DNA from: Galeopsis tetrahit
Taxonomy: Eukaryota > Streptophyta > Magnoliopsida > Lamiales > Lamiaceae
DNA: 64,000 bases
NCBI GenBank assembly: GCA_963675135.1
Contig: OY776120.1
Location: forward strand, 16,644,001-16,708,000
Reading direction: 5' to 3'
The notes beneath the pieces are model-generated. The model was given only the letters and a program-made list of their open reading frames with translations. It had not been told where the DNA came from and made no database searches. Below are positions 34,953 through 45,402 of the stretch, piece by piece (position 1 is the stretch's first letter; every line of letters starts with the position of its first letter). The position numbers were made by a program, and so were the translations under genes.

Positions 34953-36289
34953 TGTTGGGATATGAATCCTAGAACAAGTCCTAAATGATGAATAAAAGAT
35001 AAAAGATAAAGTTTTGATAAGCCAAAAGAAGACTTGAATATTTTCTAAGTGTTGACTGATCTAGTCTAGTTAAGTTGAAGTCATCTTGAGCAGATCAGTA
35101 GAATTCAAAGAACAAGTATTAGTTTTTAAAAGACAAGTACAGTTTTACAAGTTATTGAAAGATAAGTACAATTTATAAGTACTTCATATCTGTTCATAGT
35201 TGTATATGTTAGGTTGGTATTGAGCTATAATTACTGTATAGAGCTCATGATGTTTTTATATGTAATAGATTAGATTCATTGTATAGTTTATAAGTTGACT
35301 AAGCTTGTATTATAAAAGCTTAATGTAATGTAATAGTCTTGTTAGGTTAGATGATAGGACTAGATTAGTTCTATTAGAAGTCTACTGCACAAGAAGAGAA
35401 GACCAGTCTACTACTCAAGACAGATGGACTACAAGACAAGTGCATCTACTAGACTACACAAGACAAGTTAATTTGAAGTCAGTTACCAATACGCGTGAAA
35501 GATAAGGATAAAGAAGTTAGTTATGGAATAACTAATTCACAACAAGAAACACGTTTATGGATAAGAAGATTCAGTTGAAATCAGTTATCAAGAAAGGTTG
35601 GTTACAACTACCTGAGTTCTTGAAGTTCGAAGTCTATAAATACTTGAAGGAGTTTTTATCATTTGAAGACTACTGACTACTGAATACTGATACACTGAAA
35701 ATCTACATACTCAAGATAGAGATATATTTGAAGTTTACTCTCAGAGATTGAAGTTCAAAAAGCGAAGCCAGAAGACAAGTGAAGAATCAAGAAGGCTACT
35801 ACTGAAGATCAGAGAAGTTTTTAGTTTTTGTTTTGTTATTTTCAAGTTGCTAGATACTTGTAAATCGCTAGTAAGATCGAAGAGGCACTTGGTAGTGTTA
35901 TCGAGAAGATCTAAGTCTTATTTCTTGGGACTTAAAGCCACAAGAACATATTACTCCATTGGACGAGTTAATAAGAATTTCACAACTGGGTTTGTGAGAG
36001 TGGATGTAGACAAGTTGTCGAACCACTATAAATCTCGTGTTCAATTTACTTTACTGTTTTGATTGTTTAAATTGATTAATTGGTTTAACTACTTAACTGA
36101 ATTTGACTAGTTGAGTATAGAACAGAGTTCTCGAAAATAAGTTGAGTATAATCTTGAATTGGGGTCATTGTTAATTTCGTATTCCGCATATTGTACTTTG
36201 ATATTTCGAAAGATTTTTGAAAAGTCTATTCACCCCCCTCTAGACATTTTCACTAGCTTACTCGTTATTAACTCAACTTGGGACCAACA
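34953..36289 (+). repeat. Copia B 3' LTR (LTR3)
   Basis: 1337 bp and about 99.4% identical to LTR1 by manual comparison; most differences are transitions. TATA-like CTATAAATA is at 35634-35642. It is followed by target duplication taaaa. Confidence 0.95.
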
Positions 36290-36393
36290 TAAAACAAATA
36301 ATTTTTTTTTTTTGGATTTTTGCAATAAAGGAAAGCAAGTAAAGTGTCTAAACTAAAACTCTATCAACCACCACTCTAGAACTACCAAGCCCT

Positions 36394-36410
36394 CCCCGGC
36401 AACGGCGCCA
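36394..36410 (-). other. Athila V primer-binding site
   Basis: In element sense TGGCGCCGTTGCCGGGG, the usual Athila-type primer site (tRNA-Asp-like in my recollection), six bases after the LTR end CGAACA. Confidence 0.9.
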
Positions 36411-36416
36411 TAAACT

Positions 36417-38250
36417 TGTTCGCGTATTTTACAACACTAAAATAAACGACCGCAAGTATACGGTGTAAATCGTAGTGAGGTAAGTACGAGTCGATCCCAC
36501 AGGGAGGGGGAGTGTAAAAGTGGAGTTTGTCAATCGAGTTCTAAATAAACAATGATCGAAATTTTGAATGTTGAATTACCCTAAATTGCCTACCAAATTT
36601 GTCACAAGTAAACAATTAAAAAGCAATAATAAAATTCGATCAGAAGCAAATTCATGCAAAATCACAAAAATACAAGAAAATATAAATGAAACTCAATTAA
36701 GAGAAAGTAGGTTCCAAGGCATTTGCAATATTAAGATATTCATCTATGGTTAATGACTCATTCAAATGGCAATTAAGTTTGTCCTCTTATAAGGTTGATC
36801 ACTAAAGAAGAATTAATTAATCTCTCGATCTAACTAATTCAAAGAAAAAAACACAATATAAGTTTGTATCTCTACCTCACAAATATTGTATCACCTAAAT
36901 TAGCTCAAAGGATCATTCAATTCCCTCCCAATAATTAATCCTCTTTCGAGCTCATAATAAATTGAGTTGTATGCTTGTGTTCAATTAATAGGATAAATTT
37001 CTCAATCTTACCCAAATTAACAATATATAAAACACATTATCATGGCCAATAATAACATGCTTTCATGTAAGAATTAAACACACAAATAAGAGACAAACAC
37101 CATTTAAAATAAAACATTAATCCATAAACTTCAATCTAAATATTTACAAGCCTTAGAACCTAAAGTGTTTAGCCAAATACCAACATTGTTTGAACTATTA
37201 CAAAATAAATATCAAAAGCTAAATAAATGAAAGGGTAAGAAAATCTTAGTCTAAGTAGATGGTGGAGGAAGAAATCCCAAAGCTAATGCTCCAACTCTTC
37301 TCCAAAGTGTGAAGAAAATGAAGAAAGTGGAGGTAGAACACCTTAAAGTGTGTGTTTGTATGTGAGGGTTTTGGTGGCTTGGGGTGGAATAATTCTAAAA
37401 TATGATTAGAATACTACTTAAAGTGTAGGGAGAAAGCTTGGTTCGAATTTGCAAATTAGTCCCTCGAAAATAAGAGATTTTTGAATTTTTCCGCGCAAAT
37501 GGAGGTGTTGACTCGGTCAACCGATTGATTTCAATAGGTCAACCGAGTAGGATGGAGTTACAGAAAGTTTACTGGAAGAGGCAGCCACTCGGTCACCCGT
37601 TTGGAGTCAATCGGACAGCCGATTGAATCTGCTCCCTTTCTCACGCATTTGAATAGTCTGATTGGACAGCTAATTGACTTTGATAGCTGAAAATGGATAG
37701 AGGACAGATGGTGCGGCGGCTCGAGGCATGGAATTACATGCTTGTATCTCTCTCACTAAAGAAGTATGTCAATGCTATACCTTTTTCTTCAATTAATTTA
37801 TGCAACATGAATTACTCCCCAAAATACAGAAATTGGGCCCACAGTTAATTTGTATCCTCCACACTTTGGCCAGCTTCTCTCTATGCGACTCTCTCTCTCC
37901 TCTTCTTTCCTCATGCATGCGTACGTGTACAACTGCTTTGCCCATGCCTCCAATTTAATAAATGGGCTCCTTCACTTTTAATTAAATGGACCAACAGATT
38001 TAATTGTTGGCCCAAATAATTTTCTCCACACTCGTTTTGGTCTCGATCTCAATTTCTTCTTTTCGTTGCTCCACAAAAAATTAGGTCGGTGCTTTTGCCT
38101 TCAAAATACCCATTTTTCCTACAAAATGCATAAAACACCCCCTTTCTCCAAATCAAGTGAATTTATTCAAATTGAGCAATAAAATCGTGAAATTATGAGA
38201 AAATTAAGCTCAAATTGTGCACTAAAATCATGCAAATTCCACCCGAATCA
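36417..38250 (-). repeat. Athila V 5' LTR (1834 bp)
   Basis: In element sense it starts TGATTCGGGTGGAATTTG and ends GCGAACA. The start matches the LTR of the plus-strand Athila at 43664. Near the inner end it carries the conserved Athila block around the words gatcccacaggg and ccgcaagta. It contains a palindrome array at 37511-37675. Confidence 0.88.
37511..37675. repeat. Palindrome-pair array in Athila V LTR
   Basis: Imperfect palindromes such as ACTCGGTCAACCGATT and AATCGGACAGCCGATT are centred at 37518.5, 37540.5, 37594.5, 37616.5 and 37667.5. Spacing is 22 bp within pairs and 73-76 bp between pairs. Confidence 0.75.
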
Positions 38251-39098
38251 AATATCATTAATGATGAGACAATGAGAGTTATGGTACCCCCCACCATCTC
38301 AAAATTACGAAAAACGGCCCCAAGTACTGATTCAGGGGGTATTCCCAAGAATCCGAATAGTCGGGAGCACAGTCCAAGTAATGTCATGGAAAAAGGAATA
38401 AAGCCAATAGATCATTATTTGGGACCAAAATATTTCAGGTCTGCAGATGGGTCGGGCAAGAGTTTTAGAAAAAGCCCAATAGAAGAGGCACTCTTAAGAA
38501 GTAATGCGACAGACCAAGAAAAAGAAGACAACTTAGGCCACTACAACTGGACCTTAACTCACTATTCCAAGAGCATGGGCAAACAAATCTGGGAATGGAA
38601 CACCCATCCTCGGTCAGCGTCCTGGGCCTATACAAAGACAGTGAAAACAATCCGGAACACATGGACTGCCTTGAGCAGGGAGAGGCGGAAGAATTCGATG
38701 ATACGAGACCTATTTTTATGGACGAGAACGAGTCAGGGGAAACCATTGGGGACAAACAAGAAACATAGAACGAGTCGATACGGTTACTGGACATCAACAT
38801 AGAAATATAAAACGAGAAGAGAGAGGGAAGGAACCAAAAAACACGGAGAAGTAAGAAGAGTGGAATCGAAGACAAGGAGAGCCGAGATGTAAAGAGATGG
38901 AAGTACGTAGAAGAGGAAAAGATTATCCATGAGGAAGCAGAAAAAACATGGGAGATGGGGAAGAAAATAGGAATTCAAGGCACGGAGTCCGACGAGAACA
39001 CGATTAGAGGATTAGAAAAACTCGAAAGAAGGGCAAGGAAGAAAGCGCTGAGAATCGCCGATAAGATAAAAGGAGGAAATATGGGTGTAAATCAATGA
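38251..39098 (+). pseudogene. LINE ORF1, C-terminal part
   Basis: Resumes the LINE after the Athila nest. The first stretch (SKLRKTAPSTDSGGIPK, DHYLGPKYF) is open to 38802 in one frame, then the reading shifts. The end reads EEAEKTWEMGKKIGIQG ... LERRARKKALRIADKIK to TGA at 39096-39098. That C-terminus resembles plant LINE ORF1 proteins, with a basic tail. At least one frameshift lies in between. Some ORF1 sequence may have been lost at the Athila junction. Confidence 0.65.
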
Positions 39099-39353
39099 GA
39101 CTATTAAGCTTCAACGTCAGGGGATTGGGGGGCAGATACAAGCGTAGTGAGGTAAAAAAGATGGTAAAGAAGATTAATATTGAGATCTGCTTTATGCAGG
39201 AAACGAAAAATCGAAAAGAGGGATGGATTTATTTGCAAATCAGTATGAGGCAGTTCAAAATTCGATTGGGCATGGAGACCAGCGGAGGGAAGATCGGGAG
39301 GAATATTGACACTTTGGGAAGAGGGAGCGTTCACACAAATCAGTACGTGGCAT
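39095..39353 (+). pseudogene. LINE ORF2, endonuclease N-terminus (truncated, frameshifted)
   Basis: Starts MRLLSFNVRGLGG and continues with a QETK motif, the hallmark start of the apurinic/apyrimidinic-like endonuclease of L1-type LINEs. The start codon overlaps the ORF1 stop as ATGA. Near 39250 the reading shifts; the other frame gives FDWAWRPAEGRSGGILTLW, a conserved endonuclease block. The element is cut at 39353 by the LTR of element VI, so no reverse transcriptase is in the window. Confidence 0.85.
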
Positions 39354-41045
39354 TGATTAGTGTGAAAATTGCTTGAAATTCATGTGTTTATTTTGCATAA
39401 TTTTGAGGATTTTGTTGCATTATTCACACTAAATTGACTAATTGCACTTGAAATGAGAAAGGTATGTGTTTTGCTATTTTTTAGGTAAATTGAACTTATT
39501 TGGAAGCAAAATACATGTCTGAGAATTCATGAATTCAAGAAGATAACTGCACCATTGGATGCGTCTCGAAAAAATGAGTGGAATGAAAAAAAGAATCAAG
39601 TCAATCTGAGGTCGGAAGCTCAAGATATGATCGAAACGATAAAATGCAGAACTGTAGCAGAATCCACTCGGGCAGCCGAGTCAACCCACTCGGTTAACCG
39701 AGTGAAATCTGCTTCTAGAGCATTTTCTGGACTTCCATCTCACTCGGTCGACCGTTTGAACCCGTTTCTGTGCGCAAATTCGAGAATTTTAAAGGATTTC
39801 AAGGGCCTAAGTGCAAGTTTCGTCTCCAACACTCTTCCCAACTATAAGAAGCGCCACAAATCAGATTTTTAAGGGACTTCCAACTCATTTTTCACACACA
39901 CAACATGAGATAAGTAGAAGAGTAAATAGATTAGGGTTTGAGGAGCTTCTCTCCTCAAACACACTCTCCATTAGATAGTTTTTATACCTTTTAGTTTAGA
40001 ATCATTTGGGTATTTCATTTTCATTTAAGAATGGAAGAATTTCAAGACTCTCAAGGTGCTATTTTTCTTTTATTTAAGCTTTGTTTGGTAAATTTCATTT
40101 TCATGTTTTATTTTGTTGTTTTAGCCATGAGTGTTTTCTCAAACACCATGGGCTAAGGTTTTTATGCTTTGGGTGTTTAAAACCATGTGAATATTTAGTG
40201 TTGGAATGGTTTATGCTTTGAATATTGTTGATATTTGTATTGTTGCTTCTTTTATTGAGTTTTATTGGTGCTTTGTGTATTAGCTTCTATTAATCCGTAT
40301 TTTGAGGCATGTTTAGCGTAGACGAGAGTTACATGAACATGTTTAAATTTATGGTGTTAATTGTTGGTATACAAATGCGTTTATTATACTTTTAATTCGT
40401 CGAGAGAGAATTAATTGTATTAGAACCTCATTAAGAGACATTAATTACTTGAATGGTTATTTGGGTAGTTTGTGAGGATTAGGAAGAGGTCGTATTACCG
40501 GGTTTGGGAACACCTTAGACGTAAGGCTATAGTACCCGAAGGGAAAAGATTTTCATCCTAGCATCTTGATGCTCTTAGCAAGTCCAAATTGAAGCATAGA
40601 CACGATATAAACAATCCCACTCGATTTCACTAGGTAGAGAACACCCGAAGCATTTCCCACCCTTGCACTTCTCCGAATTTAGATTCGTAGTTGTTCTTTG
40701 TTTTAATTGTCAATTTCTTGCTTTGATAGTAATTTTTCTTCTTAAGTTGTGTTAATTTATCTTATTGGTCATTTGCTTATTTTTAATAGTTTAAAGTTAC
40801 TTGTTAGATTCTAGGGTAGTGTTTGATTTAATTTCTTGAAGTTTGGTAGTAACTTAGCTTTATTTTAGAAATCCAAACACCGAGCCCGTAGCTACATTAG
40901 TATGACGACATACAACTCTAGGGATCCATTGCACAAACTCACCTCCAAGGTCGATACTACTTGGTCGAATACTTCCATTACTACTACGATCCCTTATGCT
41001 TGAGGGGAAGTAGTTAGTAAAAACATATAGACTAAAATTCGTTCA
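39354..41045 (+). repeat. Element VI 5' LTR (1692 bp)
   Basis: Starts TGATTAGTGTGAAAATTG (related to the Athila LTR start TGATTCGGGTGGAATTT) and ends ATTCGTTCA, six bases before the primer site. A block near 39552 (ccattggat ... ctcgaaaaaatg) is shared with the Athila VII LTR near 43861. Palindromes lie at 39666-39758. Confidence 0.82.
39666..39758. repeat. Palindrome pair array in element VI LTR
   Basis: ACTCGG-4-CCGAGT at 39666-39681, the perfect 18-bp palindrome CACTCGGTTAACCGAGTG at 39687-39704, and CACTCGGTCGACCGTTTG at 39741-39758. Centres are 22 bp apart within the pair; the third is 76 bp from the first. Confidence 0.85.
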
Positions 41046-41051
41046 AGTCAA

Positions 41052-41068
41052 TGGCGCCGCTGCCGGGG
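41052..41068 (+). other. Element VI primer-binding site
   Basis: TGGCGCCGCTGCCGGGG, Athila-type. The second copy at 43311-43327 has its first base changed to A. Confidence 0.88.
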
Positions 41069-41207
41069 AGGTGACATAGTGCTATAAGTGGGACTTAGAG
41101 TTAGTTGAGTACTAGTGTTAGCTACATAACTTGTTTTATTTTGTTTTCTTTTTATTTTGAGAATTTTGATACTTTGATATTTTGTAGGTGTGAACTTCAT
41201 CTACTAG

Positions 41208-42253
41208 ATGGATGGATATAATCAACACCTGTGGAATCATTGTTATGATCCACATTGTATGATTTATCCTCTCCAACATGTAGATATGGGATACGATAAT
41301 TGGAGGAACATTGATTATAACTATCATATGCAACAAGTTCCCTTCTATTATCAAGATTGTCGGAATGAAGAAGCATCACCTCCTCCTCAACACTCATATC
41401 CACCGTATCCATATCCTCCCCCACCACCTGAAGAGGAGTATCTTCCACCTCCTCATCCACCTATGGAGGAACCTTGCTTTGAATTTCATGGAGTTTTTGA
41501 AGGAAATTGGTATGATAGTGAGAGGAGCTTTGAGTACGATTATCAAATGCAACAAGCTCCATCTCATTATCAAGAGTGGGGAAGTCCTCTACTGATGTGC
41601 TCCTTGCACTCATCTTGAAAAAGATGGATGCAAGTGAAAAGAGGATGAAAATAAATGATAAGAGGATGAAAGCGATAGAATTCCAACTTGGACAATTGGT
41701 CATCACCATGAAAGAACTAGAAGAAAATGGTGACCAAAGTGAGTATGAGGTTGAAGATGTCAAGCTTATTGTCAAAAGAGATGAAGAGGAATGTCCTTTG
41801 ACGGACATGAGCAACAAAGAACAAGAAAATCAAGAAGCATCACAAGACGAGTTGAAGAGCGAAATGAGCATTTCTAAACCTTTTAACTTTTCAATTTACT
41901 CTTTAATTGATATTGATGCTTCTATTGATTTCATTTTGCCTCTTGATCAGTTTGATTCAAAGAAAGAACTTGAGAAGAGCTTGGTCAACCTTGAAGAAAG
42001 AGGAAAGAAATGGAAAGGATTGAAGTTGAAAGAGCAAGAGGAACAATCATCAATGAAAGTATGGAAGAAACATGTGGATGATTGGTCTTCCATTCATAAG
42101 AGTCTCCTTGAGTTTGAAATACAATGGGAAGGAGGACCGATATCCATGGCCTTTCCGATGAGTTCTTTTATTTCCGTCCGGCTTGAAGACGTTAAACTTA
42201 GCGTTAAATGGGAGGCAACCCATTCTTTATTGCTTTCTTTTATTATTTTTTAG
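41208..42253 (+). pseudogene. Element VI ORF: Tyr/Pro-rich head and coiled-coil/acidic tail, one frameshift
   Basis: I do not recognise this protein. ATG 41208 opens a head rich in Tyr, Trp, His, Gln and Pro (MDGYNQHLWNHCYDPHC, a PPYPYPPPPPEEEY stretch). It has two near-repeats, DYNYHMQQVPFYYQD and EYDYQMQQAPSHYQE. The frame closes at 41616-41618. A second frame overlapping by ~40 bases continues with LALILKKMDASEKRMKINDK, a predicted coiled coil, then an acidic region and a C-terminal segment to TAG 42253. One lost base near 41578 would explain the break. No retroviral domain is visible. The last codons overlap the two-hairpin motif, so the natural C-terminus is uncertain. Confidence 0.6.
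42175..42224 (+). promoter_or_regulatory. Two-hairpin motif in element VI
   Basis: Hairpin 1 is CGTC-9-GACG (42175-42191). Hairpin 2 is AATGGG-AGGCAA-CCCATT (42207-42224). Between them lie GTTAAA and TAGCGTTA. It matches the Athila V copy at 15552-15600, but both outer base pairs of hairpin 2 are changed in a compensatory way. Confidence 0.65.
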
Positions 42254-42456
42254 ATTTGTAGTTTGTTTGATCTTTTTGTTGAGTTTTATTTTGTAGGTTG
42301 AGTGTTGTGTTGGTGTGCAATGATGAACTATGCGCATGGTGAAGCTCGAGGTTGTGATGGTGCTTTGGTTTTAAGAAGTTCAAGGGACAATCGGTTGTGG
42401 TATCTTGCTTCTTTGGTGGGCTACGTTGGTGATAAAATTCTAAGGTAACACACTCA
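42254..42456 (+). other. Element VI 3' non-coding stretch up to the tandem junction
   Basis: T/G-rich sequence without a credible ORF or polypurine tract. It ends where homology to the middle of the LTR begins. Confidence 0.5.
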
Positions 42457-43304
42457 TTCTCAAACATCATGGGCTAAGCTTTTTATGCTTTGGGTATTTG
42501 AAACCATGTGAATATTGAGTGTTTAAATTGTTCATGCTTCGATTATTGTTGATATTTGGATTATTACTTCTCTTATTGGGTTTTATTGGTGCTTTGTGAA
42601 TTAGCTTCTATTAATCCATATTTTGAGGCATGTTTAGCGTAGACGAGAGTTACATGAACATGTTTAAATTTATGGTGTGAGTTGTTGGTATACAAATGCG
42701 TTTATTATACTTTTAATTCGTCGAGAGAGAGTTAATTGTATTAGAACCCCATTAGGAGACATTAATTACTTGAATGGTTATTTGGGTAGTTGGTGAAGAT
42801 TAGGAAGATGTCTTATTACCGGGTTTGGGAACACCTTAGACGTAAGGCTATAGTACCCGAAGGAAAATGATTTTCATCCTAGCATCTTGATGCTCTTAGC
42901 AAGTCTAAATTGAAGCATAAAAACGGTATAAAAAATCCCACTCAATTTCTCTAGGTAGAGAACACCCGAAGCATTCCCACACTTGCACTTCTTCGAATTT
43001 CATTCGTAGTTGTTATTTGCTTTTAATTTTCATTTCCTTGTTTTATTGATTAGTAGTTCATTTTATTATTAGGATTATGTTTAGTTAAATGTATTGTCTT
43101 TAGATTATAATTTAGCTTTAATTTTGCATATAATCCGAGCCTGTAGTTACATTAGTTATGACAACACAAAACTCTAGGGATCCATTGCACACACCCACCT
43201 CCTAAGTCGATACTACTTGGTCGAATACTTCCATTACTACTACTATCCCTTATGCTTGAGGGGAAGTAGTTAGTCAAAACTTATTGACCTAAAAATTTCG
43301 TTCA
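42457..43304 (+). repeat. Partial second LTR of element VI
   Basis: Matches the 3' half of the 39354-41045 LTR from about 40136 onward, with scattered substitutions and small gaps. The 5' half, including the palindrome array, is missing. Confidence 0.82.
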
Positions 43305-43466
43305 ACTCAAAGGCGCCGCTGCCGGGGAGGTGACATAGTGCTATAAGTGGGACTTAGAGTTAGTTGAGTACTAGTGTTAGCTACATTACTTGTTTTATTT
43401 TGTTTTCTTTTTATTTTGAGAATTTTGATACTTTGACATTTTGTAGGTGTGAACTTCATCTACTAG

Positions 43467-43663
43467 ATGGATGGATATAATCAACACCCGTGGAATCATT
43501 GTTATGATCCACATTGTATGATTTATCCTCCACAACATGTAGATATGGGATACGATAATTGGAGGAACTTTGATTATAACTATCATATGCAATAAGTTCC
43601 CTTCTATTATCAAGATTGTCGGAATGAAGAAGCATCACCTCCTCCTCAACACTCATATCCACC
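43467..43663 (+). pseudogene. Second copy of the element VI ORF start
   Basis: Begins with the same ATG context and MDGYNQH head as 41208, has an in-frame TAA after DYNYHMQ, and is interrupted by the Athila LTR at 43664. The five bases before the insertion are ccacc. Confidence 0.75.
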
Positions 43664-43984
43664 TGATTCGGGTGGAATTTACACACTTTATAAGCACATG
43701 TGAAGCATATTTTGATGTGGATTTCATTGATTTTTGCATTAGAAATGATTGTTTGAGCCAAAATGAGAGAAAGGTCGTGTTTTGTCGGTTTTGTAGGTAA
43801 AACGATGGAATTTAGAGCAAAACACATACCACAAGTGATCGGACCGGAAAGAGGAGCACACCATTGGATCCGGCTCGAAAAAATGGAGTGGACTAGGCAA
43901 AAGAATCGAGTCGATCGGAGGTAGGAAGCTCAAGAAACGGAGGGACGAAGTTGGAGGACGAAAACGAGAGACAGAGCCAAAGTC

Positions 43985-44320
43985 GAAACTTTAGCCCGGC
44001 CGGGCCACATCACTCGCCCGGCCGGGCGGCCGAGCATGAATTTATTGGCCGAATACGAAGTTTTGGCCCGGCCGGGTGGCATCACTCGCCCGGCCGGGCG
44101 GTCGCATGTGAAATTCTAGAGCCATTTCGAAGTTATGGCCCGGCCGGGCTGCATCACTCGCCCGGCCGGGCGGCCGAGTATCCCAAATCTGCCCCAACTT
44201 TACGAACCTTTGGCCCGGCCGGGCCACTTCACCCGCTCGGCCGGGCGACTCAGCCCCTGTTTCTATACTTCTCGGCCAACACTCCGCCCGGTCGGGTCAC
44301 TTCCCCACCTGGCCGGGCCG
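43985..44320. repeat. Five-unit 72-75-bp tandem array of CCCGGCCGGG palindrome pairs
   Basis: Seven perfect CCCGGCCGGG palindromes start at 43995, 44017, 44067, 44089, 44139, 44161 and 44214. Variants start at 44236, 44287 and 44308. Spacing within pairs is 22, 22, 22, 22 and 21; between pairs it is 72, 72, 75 and 73. The spacer is typically acatcactcg-like. The GC content contrasts sharply with the AT-rich surroundings. Confidence 0.95.
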
Positions 44321-44403
44321 CCCCATTTTCGGTGCCAAACACGTGTTTTCTCCATTTTTGAGGGACTAACTTGCAAATATCATATCCAAACCCTACCCCA
44401 ACA

Positions 44404-44412
44404 CTATAAATA
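44404..44412 (+). promoter_or_regulatory. Athila VII LTR TATA box
   Basis: CTATAAATA followed by CCCCACTTC, ~90 bp after the palindrome array, a plausible start-site signal. Confidence 0.65.
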
Positions 44413-45385
44413 CCCCACTTCTTGAATTTCACACCATCTTACCTCTCCTTCAAGCTTCAAAACACACAATCACACACACTTGGAGGTTTTCCATCATCCA
44501 CTTCTCAATTCTCCACCAATTCATGCAAGGAAGCCACCACTAGCTTGGGAATTCAATTCCTCACCACACCACAGTCTAAGCTTACTCTTATTTTCATTTT
44601 TTATTGCTTTGATCTTTGTTTTGATTGTAATTAAAACATGTGGTTGATTGGCTAGAACACTTTTGGTTCTAGAGCCTTGTACATACTTTTGATGATATCT
44701 ATGAATTAATGTTTTACTTAATTGGTGTTTGTGTGGCTTAATTCTATTTGGGTGCTTGGTTTGTATTGCAAAGCATGTCATTATGTGTACAATGATGATG
44801 TGTTGATCATAATTAATTGAATTAGGTTGAGAAATCTAGTTTGGTTGATTGATTGCAAGCATTTGACCTAATTTTATTGAGAGATCGAAAGATGATCTTA
44901 GGAGCTTGATTGGGTTTTATTGTGCAATTTAGGTAGAGATACTAAGTTGTGTGATATCTCCTTTGGATTACTTGGATCGAAAGAACTTTTAATTCATTAT
45001 TACGTGATCAATCTTATAGACAAAGCATGAACACCATTTGAAGAGGCATTTAACCATAGATTGATTCACTAGTGATGAATGTGCTCTAGGACCTACCTTC
45101 TCTTAATTGAGTTACATCCATTTTTATTTTCGTTTCTTGATTCGTATGCTATTTGATCGATTTCGTCTTTGCTCTTTATTACTTATTTGTGACACTTGGT
45201 AGGTAATTTTAGAGTAAACTATCATATTCAAATTATCGATCACGTCTACTTAGAACTCGACTAGCAAACTACCACTTTTACGCTTAGCCTCCTTGTGGGA
45301 TCGACCTCGTGCTTATCACGCTACAATAGACACCGTACACTTGCGGTTGTTTATTTAGTGTTGCATAACACATGTATCAAGTTTA

Positions 45386-45402
45386 TGGCGCCACTGCCGG
45401 GG
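45386..45402 (+). other. Athila VII primer-binding site
   Basis: TGGCGCCACTGCCGGGG, Athila-type, six bases after the LTR. Confidence 0.9.

Larger units (their letters stand above)
18326..36289 (+). mobile_element. Copia B: three-LTR SIRE-type mosaic inserted in Athila V
   Basis: The outer LTRs (18326-19662 and 34953-36289, each 1337 bp) differ at roughly eight positions, and are flanked by matching taaaa (18321-18325 and 36290-36294). They are therefore the ends of one insertion. Inside lie gag, a pol with a large deletion, an extra ORF, a third diverged LTR (28202-29545), a second RNase H remnant and a second extra ORF. The middle LTR is preceded by a proper polypurine tract and followed directly by pol sequence. 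This fits a related element that inserted into pol, followed by internal deletion. Confidence 0.9.
13866..38250 (-). mobile_element. Athila-type Ty3-gypsy element V (gag-protease only, 3' LTR missing), split by copia B
   Basis: Minus-strand element with 5' LTR at 36417-38250, TGGCGCC primer site, gag-protease and a ~1.7-kb non-coding tail ending in a polypurine tract at 13866-13879. No RT, RNase H or integrase is present, so it is non-autonomous. Immediately beyond the polypurine tract the sequence is LINE-like rather than LTR, so the 3' LTR is absent. Copia B (18326-36289) sits between the leader and gag. Confidence 0.85.
39354..43663 (+). mobile_element. Element VI: non-autonomous Athila-like gypsy element with partial tandem copy
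   Basis: A 5' LTR (39354-41045) is followed by a TGGCGCC primer site and a short internal region coding for a novel protein, with no gag, RT or integrase. At about 42457 the sequence jumps into the middle of a second LTR copy. That copy continues through its own primer site and leader into the start of the same ORF, until an Athila LTR interrupts it at 43664. Segment 42457-43663 is therefore a diverged copy of 40136-41401. Confidence 0.8.
43664..45379 (+). repeat. Athila VII 5' LTR (1716 bp)
   Basis: TGATTCGGGTGGAATTTAC ... TGTATCA. It contains a GC-rich palindrome array, CTATAAATA at 44404-44412, and a conserved Athila 3' block (gggatcgacctcg, cacttgcggtt). Confidence 0.88.

Noticed and set aside
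43985..44320. CRISPR array or satellite
   Set aside because: Regular spacing, but it is a plant LTR with palindromic units and repeated, not unique, spacers. The array is confined to one LTR.
43951..44425. GC-rich open frames with Pro/Gly/Arg-rich repeats on both strands
   Set aside because: They are translations of the CCCGGCCGGG tandem array in an LTR, open on several frames because of the repeat, with no start context.
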